The translations under genes and the position numbers were made by a program. 64,000 nt of DNA from Desulfocapsa sp. (GTDB lineage Bacteria; Desulfobacterota; Desulfobulbia; Desulfobulbales; Desulfocapsaceae), in the NCBI GenBank assembly GCA_022712895.1, contig JAFLJS010000036.1, positions 62,001 through 126,000 of the forward strand. Reading direction: 5' to 3'. Position 1 is the first letter of the stretch; every line of letters starts with the position of its first letter. Below the pieces are notes generated by a model that was given only the letters and a program-made list of their open reading frames with translations, had not been told where the DNA came from and ran no database searches. Of the stretch, positions 26,896 to 36,007 are shown one piece after another.

Positions 26896-27606
26896 CTATC
26901 TGGCCAATAACATCCTATCCAGATCCTTGAGGCCATTTACATAATCATACAGATCCACACTGTTCGAACTCGCTTTACTATAATGAGTTGTCCAGTCCTC
27001 ACCGGTTATAGAGTCATACATGGTCATATCACCACGACTGTTTATCCGACCATTAAACATACGTCCATATAAAAGGGTTGAAGTCGTCGTGATCTGCACA
27101 GATGTTCCACTGTGTACAATGGTGGCTGCGATATTCTGATACCCGGTGGCCTGAGTATTTTTAAGATCCAGAAAGCCAGCCCAATTGGTACCATTAAGAT
27201 TGGGCCCTACAACAGATGTCGTGGGTGGCAATGGGTCTGTTCCTGTCTCAGATGAGGAACCGCCTCCCCCACCAAGAGCAATTGCTCCAATTGCAACAAG
27301 GCCTATCGCTCCACCAATATACAACATTGTCATGCCATCAACGCCTTCCCCACTGTCAACTGTTACAGATGGGTCATTGACGACAAAGGGAGGATCTTCC
27401 AAAGTAATATTCGTTGCTTTGTCGGCCGTGTCAGTGTTCACTTTTTCTTTCTTATGGTCTTCCAGAAGCACACTGGATTCACCAGTGGATTCTGGGGAAG
27501 ATACTTCTTCTGCCACAGAGATTACTGACGTACTGCCCACACTCAGACTTACAACTACAACGGAAATGAGTCCTTGTTTCAACAAACGATTCTTTAACGA
27601 TTCCAT
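26896..27606 (-). CDS. Secreted, membrane-anchored protein of unknown function
   Basis: 236 residues. An N-terminal signal (VVVVSLSVGSTSVISV, about 15-31) is followed by an acidic, low-complexity linker. A second hydrophobic stretch LYIGGAIGLVAIGAIAL (about 95-111) runs into GGGGGSSS. The C-terminal domain (about 136-236: NGTNWAGFLDLK, IVHSGTSVQITTTS, GRMFNGRINSRGDMTMYD) is predicted beta-rich, with a lipocalin- or META-like rhythm. It precedes the PqqD gene and may be a partner or substrate of that module, or an accessory of the exporter upstream. I do not recognise the family. Confidence 0.6.
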   Translation of the reverse strand: MESLKNRLLKQGLISVVVVSLSVGSTSVISVAEEVSSPESTGESSVLLEDHKKEKVNTDTADKATNITLEDPPFVVNDPSVTVDSGEGVDGMTMLYIGGAIGLVAIGAIALGGGGGSSSETGTDPLPPTTSVVGPNLNGTNWAGFLDLKNTQATGYQNIAATIVHSGTSVQITTTSTLLYGRMFNGRINSRGDMTMYDSITGEDWTTHYSKASSNSVDLYDYVNGLKDLDRMLLAR

Positions 27607-27772
27607 ATTATCTCTCTTCTAAATACTATGGTCTCTTGAGAAATTAGCATTTTCGTATCAACTCAATGCCTGAATGAAACTCCATCCATAACGGAGAGTT
27701 GGGACGAAAAAAATAATTTTGCAAGACGGCCTTGATTTGACCCCTTTGACAAGGGACAATATAAACAAATTT

Positions 27773-29020
27773 TTAGACAGTTCGTAATGCTTTAATCGGA
27801 TCCATTTTTGCAGCCTTAACTGCAGGGTAATAGCCAAAAAACACTCCTGCAACACATGCTAAGACAAACGGTATGATCATTGATGCCGCTGTTATTTCTA
27901 TAGGCCAGCCAGCCAAGTACTCTATAACAAGAACACAAGCAAAACCACTAACAATACCTATACCTCCTCCACACATCGTGAGGAGAAAGGATTCTGCCAG
28001 AAACTGACAGGCAATATCTTTCCGGGTTGCCCCGACAGCTCTTCTAATTCCTATTTCCCGTTTACGTTCAGTAACCGTAGCCAGCATAATATTCATTATT
28101 CCAATTCCGCCAACCAACAGAGAAACTGCGGCTATAACTGCCAGCACCAGATTAAACGTTTTTTGCGCGGCAAGAGCTTGAGCCAGCAATTCCAATGGAA
28201 CAATTACATCGTAATCCAAAACCTTCCGATGACTGAGTTCCATTGCTCTATGAATTAGCCTGGCAACTGGTTTTACATTTTCACGGACATCAATTTCAAC
28301 CACAACAGAAGATAACATTGAGTATCGTTCTATTGAGGAGCCGAATTTAGTCAAATTATGAGGGATATTCAAGGGTAAAAATATCGTATCATTAAAGTTC
28401 TGACTTTTCACCTTCGCCGTCTTTGATAACTCCTTATCATCTTTTTTAAGAACACCGACAATAGTATAGAGGAGGTCATTGATTCTAATAGTCTTACCAA
28501 CACGTCCTTCACGACCAAGACGTTTGGCTAACGTACCTCCAACAACACAAACCTGATGATTATTATATGAATCCTGTTCGTTAATAAAACGCCCTGATTT
28601 GATCTTCAGCCCAAGCAACTCTCCATAGTTCCCCGTACATTTCAGAATAGTAGGAGTGATACCAATACCTGTTCCAACTGGTGTTAAAGCTGCATTTTGT
28701 ACTGCCCCAACCTGGACAATAGCTGGTGACAAGGATCGTAAAGACTCAACATCAAAAAGTGACAAGCCATAGGATTTTTTTTTCTCGGCCTGTTCCTGTA
28801 ATTCTACTGAGAGTAATTTATCGTGGATATAAATATTCTTTAAGCCCATCCTTTCGATACGACCCAAAACCTCCCTTTTAGCGCCTTCACCCGTAGAGAT
28901 CATGACCATCACAGCCATTACGCCACAAACAATACCAAGCACACTTAAGAAGGAACGAAACTTATGGATAAGAAGCGAACGGTAAGCAGTAACAAAAAAT
29001 GACAATGCCTGATGTATCAT
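27773..29020 (-). CDS. MacB-like ABC transporter permease
   Basis: 415 residues. An N-terminal membrane helix (SFLSVLGIVCGVMAVMVMI) precedes a large periplasmic MacB_PCD domain (about 45-260). The C-terminal FtsX-like domain has three helices and the conserved cytoplasmic motif RKREIGIRRAVGATRKDI. This architecture belongs to MacB/LolC-type mechanotransmission permeases that drive periplasmic export of peptides, lipoproteins or siderophores. The ATG at 29020 directly follows the ATPase stop; one upstream in-frame start would overlap it. With the ATPase, HlyD and TolC genes it forms a full tripartite exporter. Confidence 0.88.
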   Translation of the reverse strand: MIHQALSFFVTAYRSLLIHKFRSFLSVLGIVCGVMAVMVMISTGEGAKREVLGRIERMGLKNIYIHDKLLSVELQEQAEKKKSYGLSLFDVESLRSLSPAIVQVGAVQNAALTPVGTGIGITPTILKCTGNYGELLGLKIKSGRFINEQDSYNNHQVCVVGGTLAKRLGREGRVGKTIRINDLLYTIVGVLKKDDKELSKTAKVKSQNFNDTIFLPLNIPHNLTKFGSSIERYSMLSSVVVEIDVRENVKPVARLIHRAMELSHRKVLDYDVIVPLELLAQALAAQKTFNLVLAVIAAVSLLVGGIGIMNIMLATVTERKREIGIRRAVGATRKDIACQFLAESFLLTMCGGGIGIVSGFACVLVIEYLAGWPIEITAASMIIPFVLACVAGVFFGYYPAVKAAKMDPIKALRTV

Positions 29021-29021
29021 C

Positions 29022-29684
29022 TTATTGTAACCACCCGTCATTCATATGGAGTGTTCTCTCTGATATCGCAGCGACTTTTTCATCGTGGGTTACCATAATG
29101 ATGGTTGTACCGGCCAGATGTAACTCCTGAAACAGATTCAGAATAATCTGACTATTCTTGCTATCAAGATTTCCCGTGGGTTCATCTGCCAAAATCAGTT
29201 TAGGTTGCACTGCAAGAGCTCTTGCTATAGCAACCCTCTGCATCTCCCCACCTGACAACTCCAGTGGGCGGTGTAACCGACGGTGTGTAAGTCCCACTTT
29301 TTCTATGGCTCTTTCAACCTGCTCAACACTCTGTTCGGAATCCGCCCTATTGTATAAAAAAGGCAGGCTGACATTCCCCACCACATCCAGTTCCGGTAAA
29401 AGATCAAAGGTTTGAAAAACGAAACCAATCCAGTGTGCACGAATCCAGGAACGCTCAGTATCAGACAGACTAAGCATATTTTTTGTACTAAAGGTGTAAA
29501 CACCCTTGTCAGGTGTGTCCAGGCCACCAAGAATATGGAGCAACGTAGATTTTCCCGAACCAGAGGTTCCCATTATCGAAATAAATTCCCCTTCAGCCAC
29601 TGAAAGATCAACACCCTGTAGGATTGAAATTTTATTCTGGCCAAGCTGATAACTTTTATAAAGGTTTTTTACTTCAAGTAACAT
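29022..29684 (-). CDS. MacB/LolD-type ABC transporter ATPase
   Basis: 220 residues. Walker [16 protein letters not shown], the Q-loop in [15 protein letters not shown], signature [17 protein letters not shown], Walker [15 protein letters not shown] and the H-loop MVTHD are all intact. It pairs with the MacB-like permease that begins 1 nt after its stop. The foldback element at 29705 now stands between its ATG and the HlyD gene; without the insertion the HlyD stop would lie 5 nt before this ATG. Confidence 0.95.
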   Translation of the reverse strand: MLLEVKNLYKSYQLGQNKISILQGVDLSVAEGEFISIMGTSGSGKSTLLHILGGLDTPDKGVYTFSTKNMLSLSDTERSWIRAHWIGFVFQTFDLLPELDVVGNVSLPFLYNRADSEQSVEQVERAIEKVGLTHRRLHRPLELSGGEMQRVAIARALAVQPKLILADEPTGNLDSKNSQIILNLFQELHLAGTTIIMVTHDEKVAAISERTLHMNDGWLQ

Positions 29685-29704
29685 TGTGCCTACATTTCTT
29701 GTTT

Positions 29705-29876
29705 GATGGCGTCGTATTTATGCCCGTAGTTAGGGGGAAAACTCTCCATCTCCTTCGTTGCTGCACATTTTCTATCATTACGACGTACCTTAGTACGCCG
29801 AAATGATAGAAATTATTTGCGCCTCGGATATGAAGGTTTTTACTTAACCATCTAAATTCTGGGTTTTTACGAGTTT
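29705..29876 (-). mobile_element. Foldback element copy 2 with target duplication (MITE-like)
   Basis: A 172-bp copy in the reverse orientation. Flanking nonamers TTCTTGTTT (29696-29704) and ATCTTGTTT (29877-29885) agree at 8 of 9 positions, indicating a target-site duplication. The right arm has the long form with CCCTAACTACGGGCAT; the left arm has the short form. Its AAACTCGT end runs into the HlyD gene and encodes that protein's last ten residues and its stop. Confidence 0.85.
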
Positions 29877-31289
29877 ATCTTGTTTAACAAGACTAACTTG
29901 CTCACCAGCATTTAGCCCCTCAAGGATTTCGACAAATTCTATATTCTGACGGCCTGTTGTTATAGGTCTTACTGCAAACCCACCTCGTTTTGTCTTTACA
30001 TAACAAAAACTTTTCTGATCATCCATGAACACAGCCTGTACAGGAACGGAGATGCTATCCTTCAGCGATTCCACCTGAATTGAAATGCGACAGGTCATAC
30101 CTGGTCGAAGCCTGTTATCTTCTTCATTCACTTTAAAAAGCACCTGAAAATATTTTTCAAAACTTTTCCGAGAATCATCAGCAGTGGCCAGCGAACCTAT
30201 AAAAGTCAGCTCACCTGTAAGCCTGGCATCCGGATACGCATCAACAACAATCCGGCCCTGCTGACCAATTTCAATCTTATGGAGATCGACTTCCCTGGCC
30301 TGGGTTTTAATCATCATTTTGGAGACATCGGGAAGATAGAGGATAGGCTGATTCATAAATACGGAATCACCTTCTCTTGGTTTCCGCTTTTCACCGTTAC
30401 GAAAGGTTTTATAATGAATTACAATGCCAGCAAAAGGTGCCTTTATCTCAGTTTGTGCAAGCTTGAATATTGCCTTTGCCAGTGCAGATTTTTTTGTTTG
30501 TAAAATCCCCTTCACCTGCAAAAGAGTTGCATTTACCTTGGCGACCTTATACTTTCCACCCTGTTCGGTCTGTTGTAGAACTAAAGCAGCATTTTGCACT
30601 TTAGCTCTGGCACTTTCAACTAAGGCGGGCAGGACATGTTTCTCATATGTTTTATAGCGCTTATTTACAGAAGCCAGCTCTCTGGTATAAGCAGCTACTT
30701 TTTCTTTGGTCGAACTCACTTCCGAAGGGTTCTCAAAACCCTTTTCCTGAAATGATTCCAATTCCAGAAGAAAAGATTGATAACGTTTTAACTCAATTTC
30801 AACCTTTTGTTGTTCCTCACTCAGTACAGAGAGTTTTAAAGGGCCATCCCCTTCTTGCAAACGCCTCAACTCCAAGGCGGCAACACTCTTGCCATATTTT
30901 GCACTGACAACTTCCCTCTTCACCTGATTTCTCTCAAAAGCAACCACCTGCTCGGCTGCCTTAACGGCAGCACCATAACTCTTGACCAGGGATTCGAGTT
31001 CTGCAACCTCTTTCTCAAATAATGCCCTGTCAAAACGAACAAGAACGGCCCCTTCTTCTACCTTTTCACCATCGTCAATAAGGTAAATAATTTTACCATT
31101 TGCTCCTTCGATACCTGAAGAAATCATATGGGATTTTGCAGCATCCAATACCCCAATGATATGCAAGTCAATACTGAAATCTCGTTTTTTCACATCAGCA
31201 ACAAGTTGATCCCCGCCCTCACTCTCTGGAGAAGTACAACCCGATAATACAGTAAAAAACAACAGCAGGCTATGTAACAGGATCTTCAT
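29844..31289 (-). CDS. HlyD/MacA-type periplasmic adaptor lipoprotein
   Basis: 481 residues. The signal peptide MKILLHSLLLFFTVLSGC ends in a lipobox with Cys18. A biotinyl-lipoyl-like half-motif (IIYLIDDGEKVEEGAVLVRFD), a long alpha-helical hairpin (about 85-250), the second half-motif (IKAPFAGIVIHYK) and the beta-barrel/membrane-proximal domains (GMTCRISIQVE) follow. It should bridge the MacB-like permease to the TolC-like channel. The last ten residues (KLVKTQNLDG) come from the foldback element; before the insertion the protein probably ended with KQEM. A further upstream ATG at 31310 is possible. Confidence 0.88.
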   Translation of the reverse strand: MKILLHSLLLFFTVLSGCTSPESEGGDQLVADVKKRDFSIDLHIIGVLDAAKSHMISSGIEGANGKIIYLIDDGEKVEEGAVLVRFDRALFEKEVAELESLVKSYGAAVKAAEQVVAFERNQVKREVVSAKYGKSVAALELRRLQEGDGPLKLSVLSEEQQKVEIELKRYQSFLLELESFQEKGFENPSEVSSTKEKVAAYTRELASVNKRYKTYEKHVLPALVESARAKVQNAALVLQQTEQGGKYKVAKVNATLLQVKGILQTKKSALAKAIFKLAQTEIKAPFAGIVIHYKTFRNGEKRKPREGDSVFMNQPILYLPDVSKMMIKTQAREVDLHKIEIGQQGRIVVDAYPDARLTGELTFIGSLATADDSRKSFEKYFQVLFKVNEEDNRLRPGMTCRISIQVESLKDSISVPVQAVFMDDQKSFCYVKTKRGGFAVRPITTGRQNIEFVEILEGLNAGEQVSLVKQDKLVKTQNLDG

Positions 31290-31319
31290 TTTTTCTCTTT
31301 TTCTGCTCAAAACAATATT

Positions 31320-32729
31320 CTATCTTTCAATGAGTGTGCCAAGTACCGATCGTAACTTATATGTATCAATAATGTATCCGATTCTATCAAATAGCAGATC
31401 TGTTTCCACCTGCTGTCTTTGGGTTTGCGCTTCCAATAAATCAAAGTTATCAGCCAATTGATGATTAAACTTGGAAAGTGCAAGTTCCAGTTTCCCCTGA
31501 GCCTGACGTAACTGCTCAGTCCTGTCAACTATGAGCTGTTCCTTCTTTTTCATCTGGTTTATCTGAGCACGAACCTCCCTAATTATATTCTCACGGCTAC
31601 TCTCTATATCAATTTTTGATTGCTGAAAGCTGATATTTGCCTGTTCAAAGGCTGTTCGTGCTGCGGACCTGAACAGTTCGGACGAACCATTCAAGGAAAC
31701 TATCCAGTCCTCCTCGTCAAGAAAAGCAGACTCCGTCTCATCATATCTTTTATATCCCAGATGCAGATCAATTATAGGGAGTATCTCATGCCTGGCTATG
31801 GCAACCTTTCTTTTTGATTCTTCACTCTTTCGAAGAGCCTGCTCTATTTCAATCCTATTTTCCAGGGCTATGGCAACTGCTTCGTCAAGAAGAACTATCA
31901 CAGGCTGATAATCAATGGAAGCTGTAACATTCAGATCACTTTGCATGGAACTGCCAAGAAGGTCTTTTAACCGATCGACATACGTCTCAAATTGCTTTTC
32001 TACGATCGTCGACTGGTTTTGTACCTCCTTGAGCCGCAATTCTGCTCTGTACATGTCCATTGTCGATGCTAGGCCGGTTTTTTCCTTCACCTCGGTAAGC
32101 AAGATATGCCTTTTCAGTCCCTCTATCTGAGTAAGGAGCAGATCGATCTGTTTTTGAAAGTTTATGATCCCGTAAATAGTTGAAATTGTATTTATAACTA
32201 AACTGTCCTGCTGCTTGTAATGGGCACGCCTAGCAGTTTCAAGAGCATAAAGTGAACCGTACAGACCATCAAGATTATAATCTGTTCCTAACCCTCTTAA
32301 CAGAGGCACATTTAACAGAAGACTGACCGAAGTCCGTTGAATACCCTCGTTATTTTCAATTTGCGGTGTTATGGAGCCGGAAATACCTACCTTAGTTTCC
32401 TTGAAGAATTTCACCCCAACAGACCAGTACTGGTCATCGGAGGAATTATAGTTTATGGAGCTAGCAGGTATAACCTTGATATCAAATTTTTCGTTCTGTA
32501 GTTGAACATTGAGCTTACTGGAAACAAGACTGAGGCGGGAACGCTGTAAAGAACGATTATTTTTAAGCGCAATCTCTACGGCCTGGTTGAGAGTCAGTAT
32601 ACTGGTGGTAGAGGGAGGAGAACTTTCCTGTTCACAAAAACCGTAATCGGCAACAAGAAAAAGGCAGAAGAAAACAACGATGCATTGTCTCAAAAGAATA
32701 TCACAGCAATGTATTTTCCTTTTTTCCAT
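31320..32729 (-). CDS. TolC-family outer-membrane efflux protein
   Basis: 469 residues with an N-terminal signal (VVFFCLFLVADYGFC). SILTLNQAVEIALKNNRSLQ is the first TolC repeat and VIVLLDEAVAIALENRIEIE the second. Both have the expected beta-strand insertions and long coiled helices rich in Gln and Glu (KEQLIVDRTEQLRQAQGKLE). It forms the outer-membrane channel of the exporter and lies 30 nt upstream of the HlyD gene. Confidence 0.9.
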   Translation of the reverse strand: MEKRKIHCCDILLRQCIVVFFCLFLVADYGFCEQESSPPSTTSILTLNQAVEIALKNNRSLQRSRLSLVSSKLNVQLQNEKFDIKVIPASSINYNSSDDQYWSVGVKFFKETKVGISGSITPQIENNEGIQRTSVSLLLNVPLLRGLGTDYNLDGLYGSLYALETARRAHYKQQDSLVINTISTIYGIINFQKQIDLLLTQIEGLKRHILLTEVKEKTGLASTMDMYRAELRLKEVQNQSTIVEKQFETYVDRLKDLLGSSMQSDLNVTASIDYQPVIVLLDEAVAIALENRIEIEQALRKSEESKRKVAIARHEILPIIDLHLGYKRYDETESAFLDEEDWIVSLNGSSELFRSAARTAFEQANISFQQSKIDIESSRENIIREVRAQINQMKKKEQLIVDRTEQLRQAQGKLELALSKFNHQLADNFDLLEAQTQRQQVETDLLFDRIGYIIDTYKLRSVLGTLIER

Positions 32730-32769
32730 GGCAGCCAAACGGATAGAATAAGATCACTACATATTTTCG

Positions 32770-33843
32770 CTAATTTCTTTCAGGAAGGTCTTTGGCATCA
32801 TCACCAGTTTCCTGTTTGTAGGCCATATAAACAAAAAAGCCGACAATACCTATGAGCAACATTTTCATTCGAAGCAGGAGTCCCATAGCCAACGAGGCAG
32901 TTGCGGGAATTCCTATAAGAAGTAGATAAAACACAAATACAGATTCGAAGAACCCAAGGTTTCCGAGAATGGTTACCGGAAAATGGGCCACAAATAAAAT
33001 TGTCGGAACCAGTGCGCAAATATGAAAAAATTGATGCTGCACCCCAAATGCCATAAAAGCGACATAAACGTTAACCCAGGTGAGAAAATAAAAAAGAGCA
33101 GTAATCAGCACCAGTCGAAGCAGTAATCCTTTATCCTTTCGTATTGTGCCAAGGGCCAGGTTTAATTTTTCGTGTAACGATTCCACACGAGTCATAAACT
33201 TAGCATACTGCTTATTGATTGTTGCCAGCAGATGGTCAGTTTTCTTGTAACTCACGAGGGAAAGGGCTTTGCCAAAAGCTTTCAAGGCAAAAGCCACAAC
33301 CTTATTTGGGAGGATATAAGGATCTTTCACCTTTCCTATCCACAAGGTAATGACAATCAGCGTAAAGGAACCTGCAATTGGTACAAGAACATAAGGACTT
33401 TGATACAGTGCCGGCAGTAAAAGTGGTGCAAGAATAACAAGAAAAAAGAGGAAAAATATACCTGAAAACCGTTCTATAAAAATAGCAATAGCCGAATAGG
33501 ACTGGTCATTAATCAGTTTCCCAGCATAGTAGGATCGTACGACATCACCACCCACAGTTGAAGGCAGCATATTAGAAAAGAAATAGCCAATCAGGTAAAT
33601 ACGAAAAAGAGTCGTAAAGGGAACACGACTGCCACCTGAATCCAGAATCATCTTCCATTTGAGACAACTGACCACGATCATTACAGGCGATAATGCCAAG
33701 GATAACAGGAGATAGAACCAGTCAATCTGAGAAAACATCAATGCCAGTTCATTCCCCTGGACAAAGGAAATCAGTATTGAGAAAAAAGCCAGACTTACAA
33801 CGACCTTTAAAGCCAGTTTTTTCTTGCTGACTGTGGATGACAC
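32770..33843 (-). CDS. LPG-synthase-like / UPF0104 flippase-domain membrane protein
   Basis: 357 residues with about eight hydrophobic segments. LALKVVVSLAFFSILISFV, GYFFSNMLPSTVGGDVVRSY (the conserved N-LP-S--GGD-R motif) and ERFSGIFFLF place it in the lysylphosphatidylglycerol synthetase transmembrane family, whose members lacking the soluble domain are thought to move lipids or lipid-linked intermediates. The start is GTG at 33841-33843, sharing its last base with the TAG of the pyruvyl transferase gene. Its substrate is unknown. Confidence 0.85.
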   Translation of the reverse strand: MSSTVSKKKLALKVVVSLAFFSILISFVQGNELALMFSQIDWFYLLLSLALSPVMIVVSCLKWKMILDSGGSRVPFTTLFRIYLIGYFFSNMLPSTVGGDVVRSYYAGKLINDQSYSAIAIFIERFSGIFFLFFLVILAPLLLPALYQSPYVLVPIAGSFTLIVITLWIGKVKDPYILPNKVVAFALKAFGKALSLVSYKKTDHLLATINKQYAKFMTRVESLHEKLNLALGTIRKDKGLLLRLVLITALFYFLTWVNVYVAFMAFGVQHQFFHICALVPTILFVAHFPVTILGNLGFFESVFVFYLLLIGIPATASLAMGLLLRMKMLLIGIVGFFVYMAYKQETGDDAKDLPERN

Positions 33844-35018
33844 TATATTGAATCCAGTAAAGTACTTACCAGACCCACACTTTCCTTGGATTTTTTCTTC
33901 TCCGCATCGGTAATTGGCTGTAGATACTCAATACGCTGCTCTCGCTCCTTGAAGCTCTTAATCATCATATTAGCAACATAATCCTTATCCAGGTCATCAA
34001 ATTCAATCATCCAGTCATCTTGTGAGATGCTTCTCATAAAACCGCGATTCTTAGGATATGAGTTAATTGAAACCATGGGAGTATTGACCGCTGCACAAAA
34101 AATCAGGGAGTGGGTACGCAAGCCCACATGGGAGTCAACCTTATCCAGGATACCGACTATGTCATGGTAACTATACTCCTCGTTGGTAATTAACCTGACA
34201 TCTGCCTGGTTCTTTACATTCTGTTGAACCTCTCGAGTAATTTTAAGATCCATCACCTGGGTAACGATTAACAGAACCTCAACCCCCAGTTCTTCAATCA
34301 CCTTATCGATACTTTCGGCCATAATCTTACAAAAGCCTTCCCGGGTCAGCTTACCGGTGCTGGACCAGTTATCGATGTAGGCATTAACGTTAAAGCTGAT
34401 ACAGCCTTTGGCATTGGTAAACAGGCCTTCCTTACGGATAATCTCGGTCAAACGCTTTTCGGGGGACGGTACGGTGTTTATGGCACAATCTGCTTTCAGA
34501 TGCACCTCCGGATATTGGAGATCAAGGCGTTCAAGGATCTCTTTGGTCTCTATGTCTCTCAGGGTAACAAGTTTTGTGGCATCGAGTACCTTCTGCAACG
34601 CTTTGGTTCCGGCTTCGGTATCAATGGGTCCGACACTGGCATTGTAGAGAACAATTGGAATATTTTTGCGCAGGCATATTGGAGCAAACAGGGCCACACT
34701 CCAGAGGGTATTAATCAGCGGGTTGTACAACTTTCGGTCAAAAAAGGCGTTATCTGTAATCAACACCATGTCGGTGCGGGTCATTCCCAGATAATTGGCA
34801 AGTCCAAGGGCCTTTAACGAGCCGTGCCAAGGCATCATCCCCATAGCTCGGACATTGTGGTGAGCAAACTGTTTTTTTACATAACCGGGTTTGATGGTTG
34901 GAACCAGGAATTCAATATCCGAGCGCACCTCTGCGAAATCATCCAGTAAATTACCAAGAATCGCGGCATCGCCAGCATTTCTCCCGGAAAAACTGCCTAT
35001 CAATGTTACTTTCTTCAT
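33843..35018 (-). CDS. Polysaccharide pyruvyl transferase family protein (CsaB/WcaK-like)
   Basis: 391 residues. VTLIGSFSGRNAGDAAILGN opens a first Rossmann-like domain. The C-terminal half carries HVGLRTHSLIFCAAVNTPMV, the conserved RTH motif of family PF04230, which transfers pyruvate ketal groups from phosphoenolpyruvate to polysaccharides. Several members act otherwise, so the reaction is probable rather than proven. It overlaps the downstream flippase-like gene by one base and follows an epimerase gene after 8 nt. Confidence 0.83.
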   Translation of the reverse strand: MKKVTLIGSFSGRNAGDAAILGNLLDDFAEVRSDIEFLVPTIKPGYVKKQFAHHNVRAMGMMPWHGSLKALGLANYLGMTRTDMVLITDNAFFDRKLYNPLINTLWSVALFAPICLRKNIPIVLYNASVGPIDTEAGTKALQKVLDATKLVTLRDIETKEILERLDLQYPEVHLKADCAINTVPSPEKRLTEIIRKEGLFTNAKGCISFNVNAYIDNWSSTGKLTREGFCKIMAESIDKVIEELGVEVLLIVTQVMDLKITREVQQNVKNQADVRLITNEEYSYHDIVGILDKVDSHVGLRTHSLIFCAAVNTPMVSINSYPKNRGFMRSISQDDWMIEFDDLDKDYVANMMIKSFKEREQRIEYLQPITDAEKKKSKESVGLVSTLLDSI

Positions 35019-35026
35019 AATGTCTC

Positions 35027-36007
35027 TTACAGTAATTTTTCCTGTTTATACCAATCGATGGTGGCCGCCAGCCCTTTCTGATAGTTGTATTTTGGTTCCC
35101 AGCCAAGCAATTTCCTGGCCTTATCTATTGTAAAGGACCGGGACTTTGTAAAGAAATCGACCCGACGCCTGTAAATAGGAGGCTCAATACCAAATGGGAT
35201 ACAGATTTTTTCACAGATGGTACCTGCCAGCTGAAAGGGAGCTGCGGGTAGATGGATCTTACGGGTAGGTCGGCCCAGAATGGTGGCAATGAGATCAACA
35301 ATCTCATTCAAACGGATATTTTCCGGCCCGGCTCCAAGGAAGACCTCACCCACGGCCTCCTCTTTTTCTCCAGCCAGCATAAAAATATCAGCCAGATCTT
35401 CCACGTACACCATATTAAAGAAGATATTGCCATCTCCCAGTATGGGAGTGATTGATTTTGAAGCAAGTTTAAAGAGTTTCAACAGGCGCATGTCACCCGG
35501 CCCGTAGATCGGTCCCGGCCTGACCACTGACACCTTAAAATCATTTTCCTTGCCAAATTTCAGAGCCTGCTGTTCACCTTCCAGCTTGGTGCGCTGATAA
35601 ATATCTCCGGGAGAAAAACGACACTCCTCATCGGCAGGTGGATTTTCTATATGGCCATGGACTCCGACGGTGCTGCAATGAACGAAGCGTTTTACTCCAG
35701 CCTCTTTAGCAGCGGCAAGCAGATCCAAAGTGGCCTGAATATTCACATCCCGATACACCTGATCGGGAATACCCGCCTGACGAAAAAGAGCGGCAATATG
35801 GAAGATCCGTTCAACTCCTGCCACCGCTTCTTTTATCTTTGCCGTATCGGTGATATCCCCTTCAACAATCTCCATCTCTGAAGCATGTTCAAAGTTCATC
35901 TTTGACTTGTCACGGACAAAAACCTTTACCTGGTGGCCTGTTTTAAACAACTTTCTGGCCAAAACGCTGCCGGTGAACCCGGTTGCCCCTGTTACAAGTA
36001 CCTTCAT
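35027..36007 (-). CDS. NAD-dependent epimerase/dehydratase (extended SDR)
   Basis: 326 residues. VLVTGATGFTGSVLARKL holds the NAD-binding GxxGxxG, HIAALFRQAG and the catalytic YQRTK (Tyr and Lys of the SDR dyad) follow. The sequence resembles the atypical/DFR-like SDR subgroup (hopanoid HpnA-like, 3-beta-HSD-like) more than UDP-glucose 4-epimerases. In this locus a nucleotide-sugar or lipid-linked sugar substrate is likely. The stop region overlaps nothing; the upstream GT4 gene ends 4 nt inside its start. Confidence 0.85.
   Translation of the reverse strand: MKVLVTGATGFTGSVLARKLFKTGHQVKVFVRDKSKMNFEHASEMEIVEGDITDTAKIKEAVAGVERIFHIAALFRQAGIPDQVYRDVNIQATLDLLAAAKEAGVKRFVHCSTVGVHGHIENPPADEECRFSPGDIYQRTKLEGEQQALKFGKENDFKVSVVRPGPIYGPGDMRLLKLFKLASKSITPILGDGNIFFNMVYVEDLADIFMLAGEKEEAVGEVFLGAGPENIRLNEIVDLIATILGRPTRKIHLPAAPFQLAGTICEKICIPFGIEPPIYRRRVDFFTKSRSFTIDKARKLLGWEPKYNYQKGLAATIDWYKQEKLL

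Noticed and set aside
23790-27606. Complete lasso-peptide cluster
   Set aside because: No asparagine-synthetase-like cyclase, no transglutaminase-like protease and no short precursor were found, so only a tailoring-like module is claimed.
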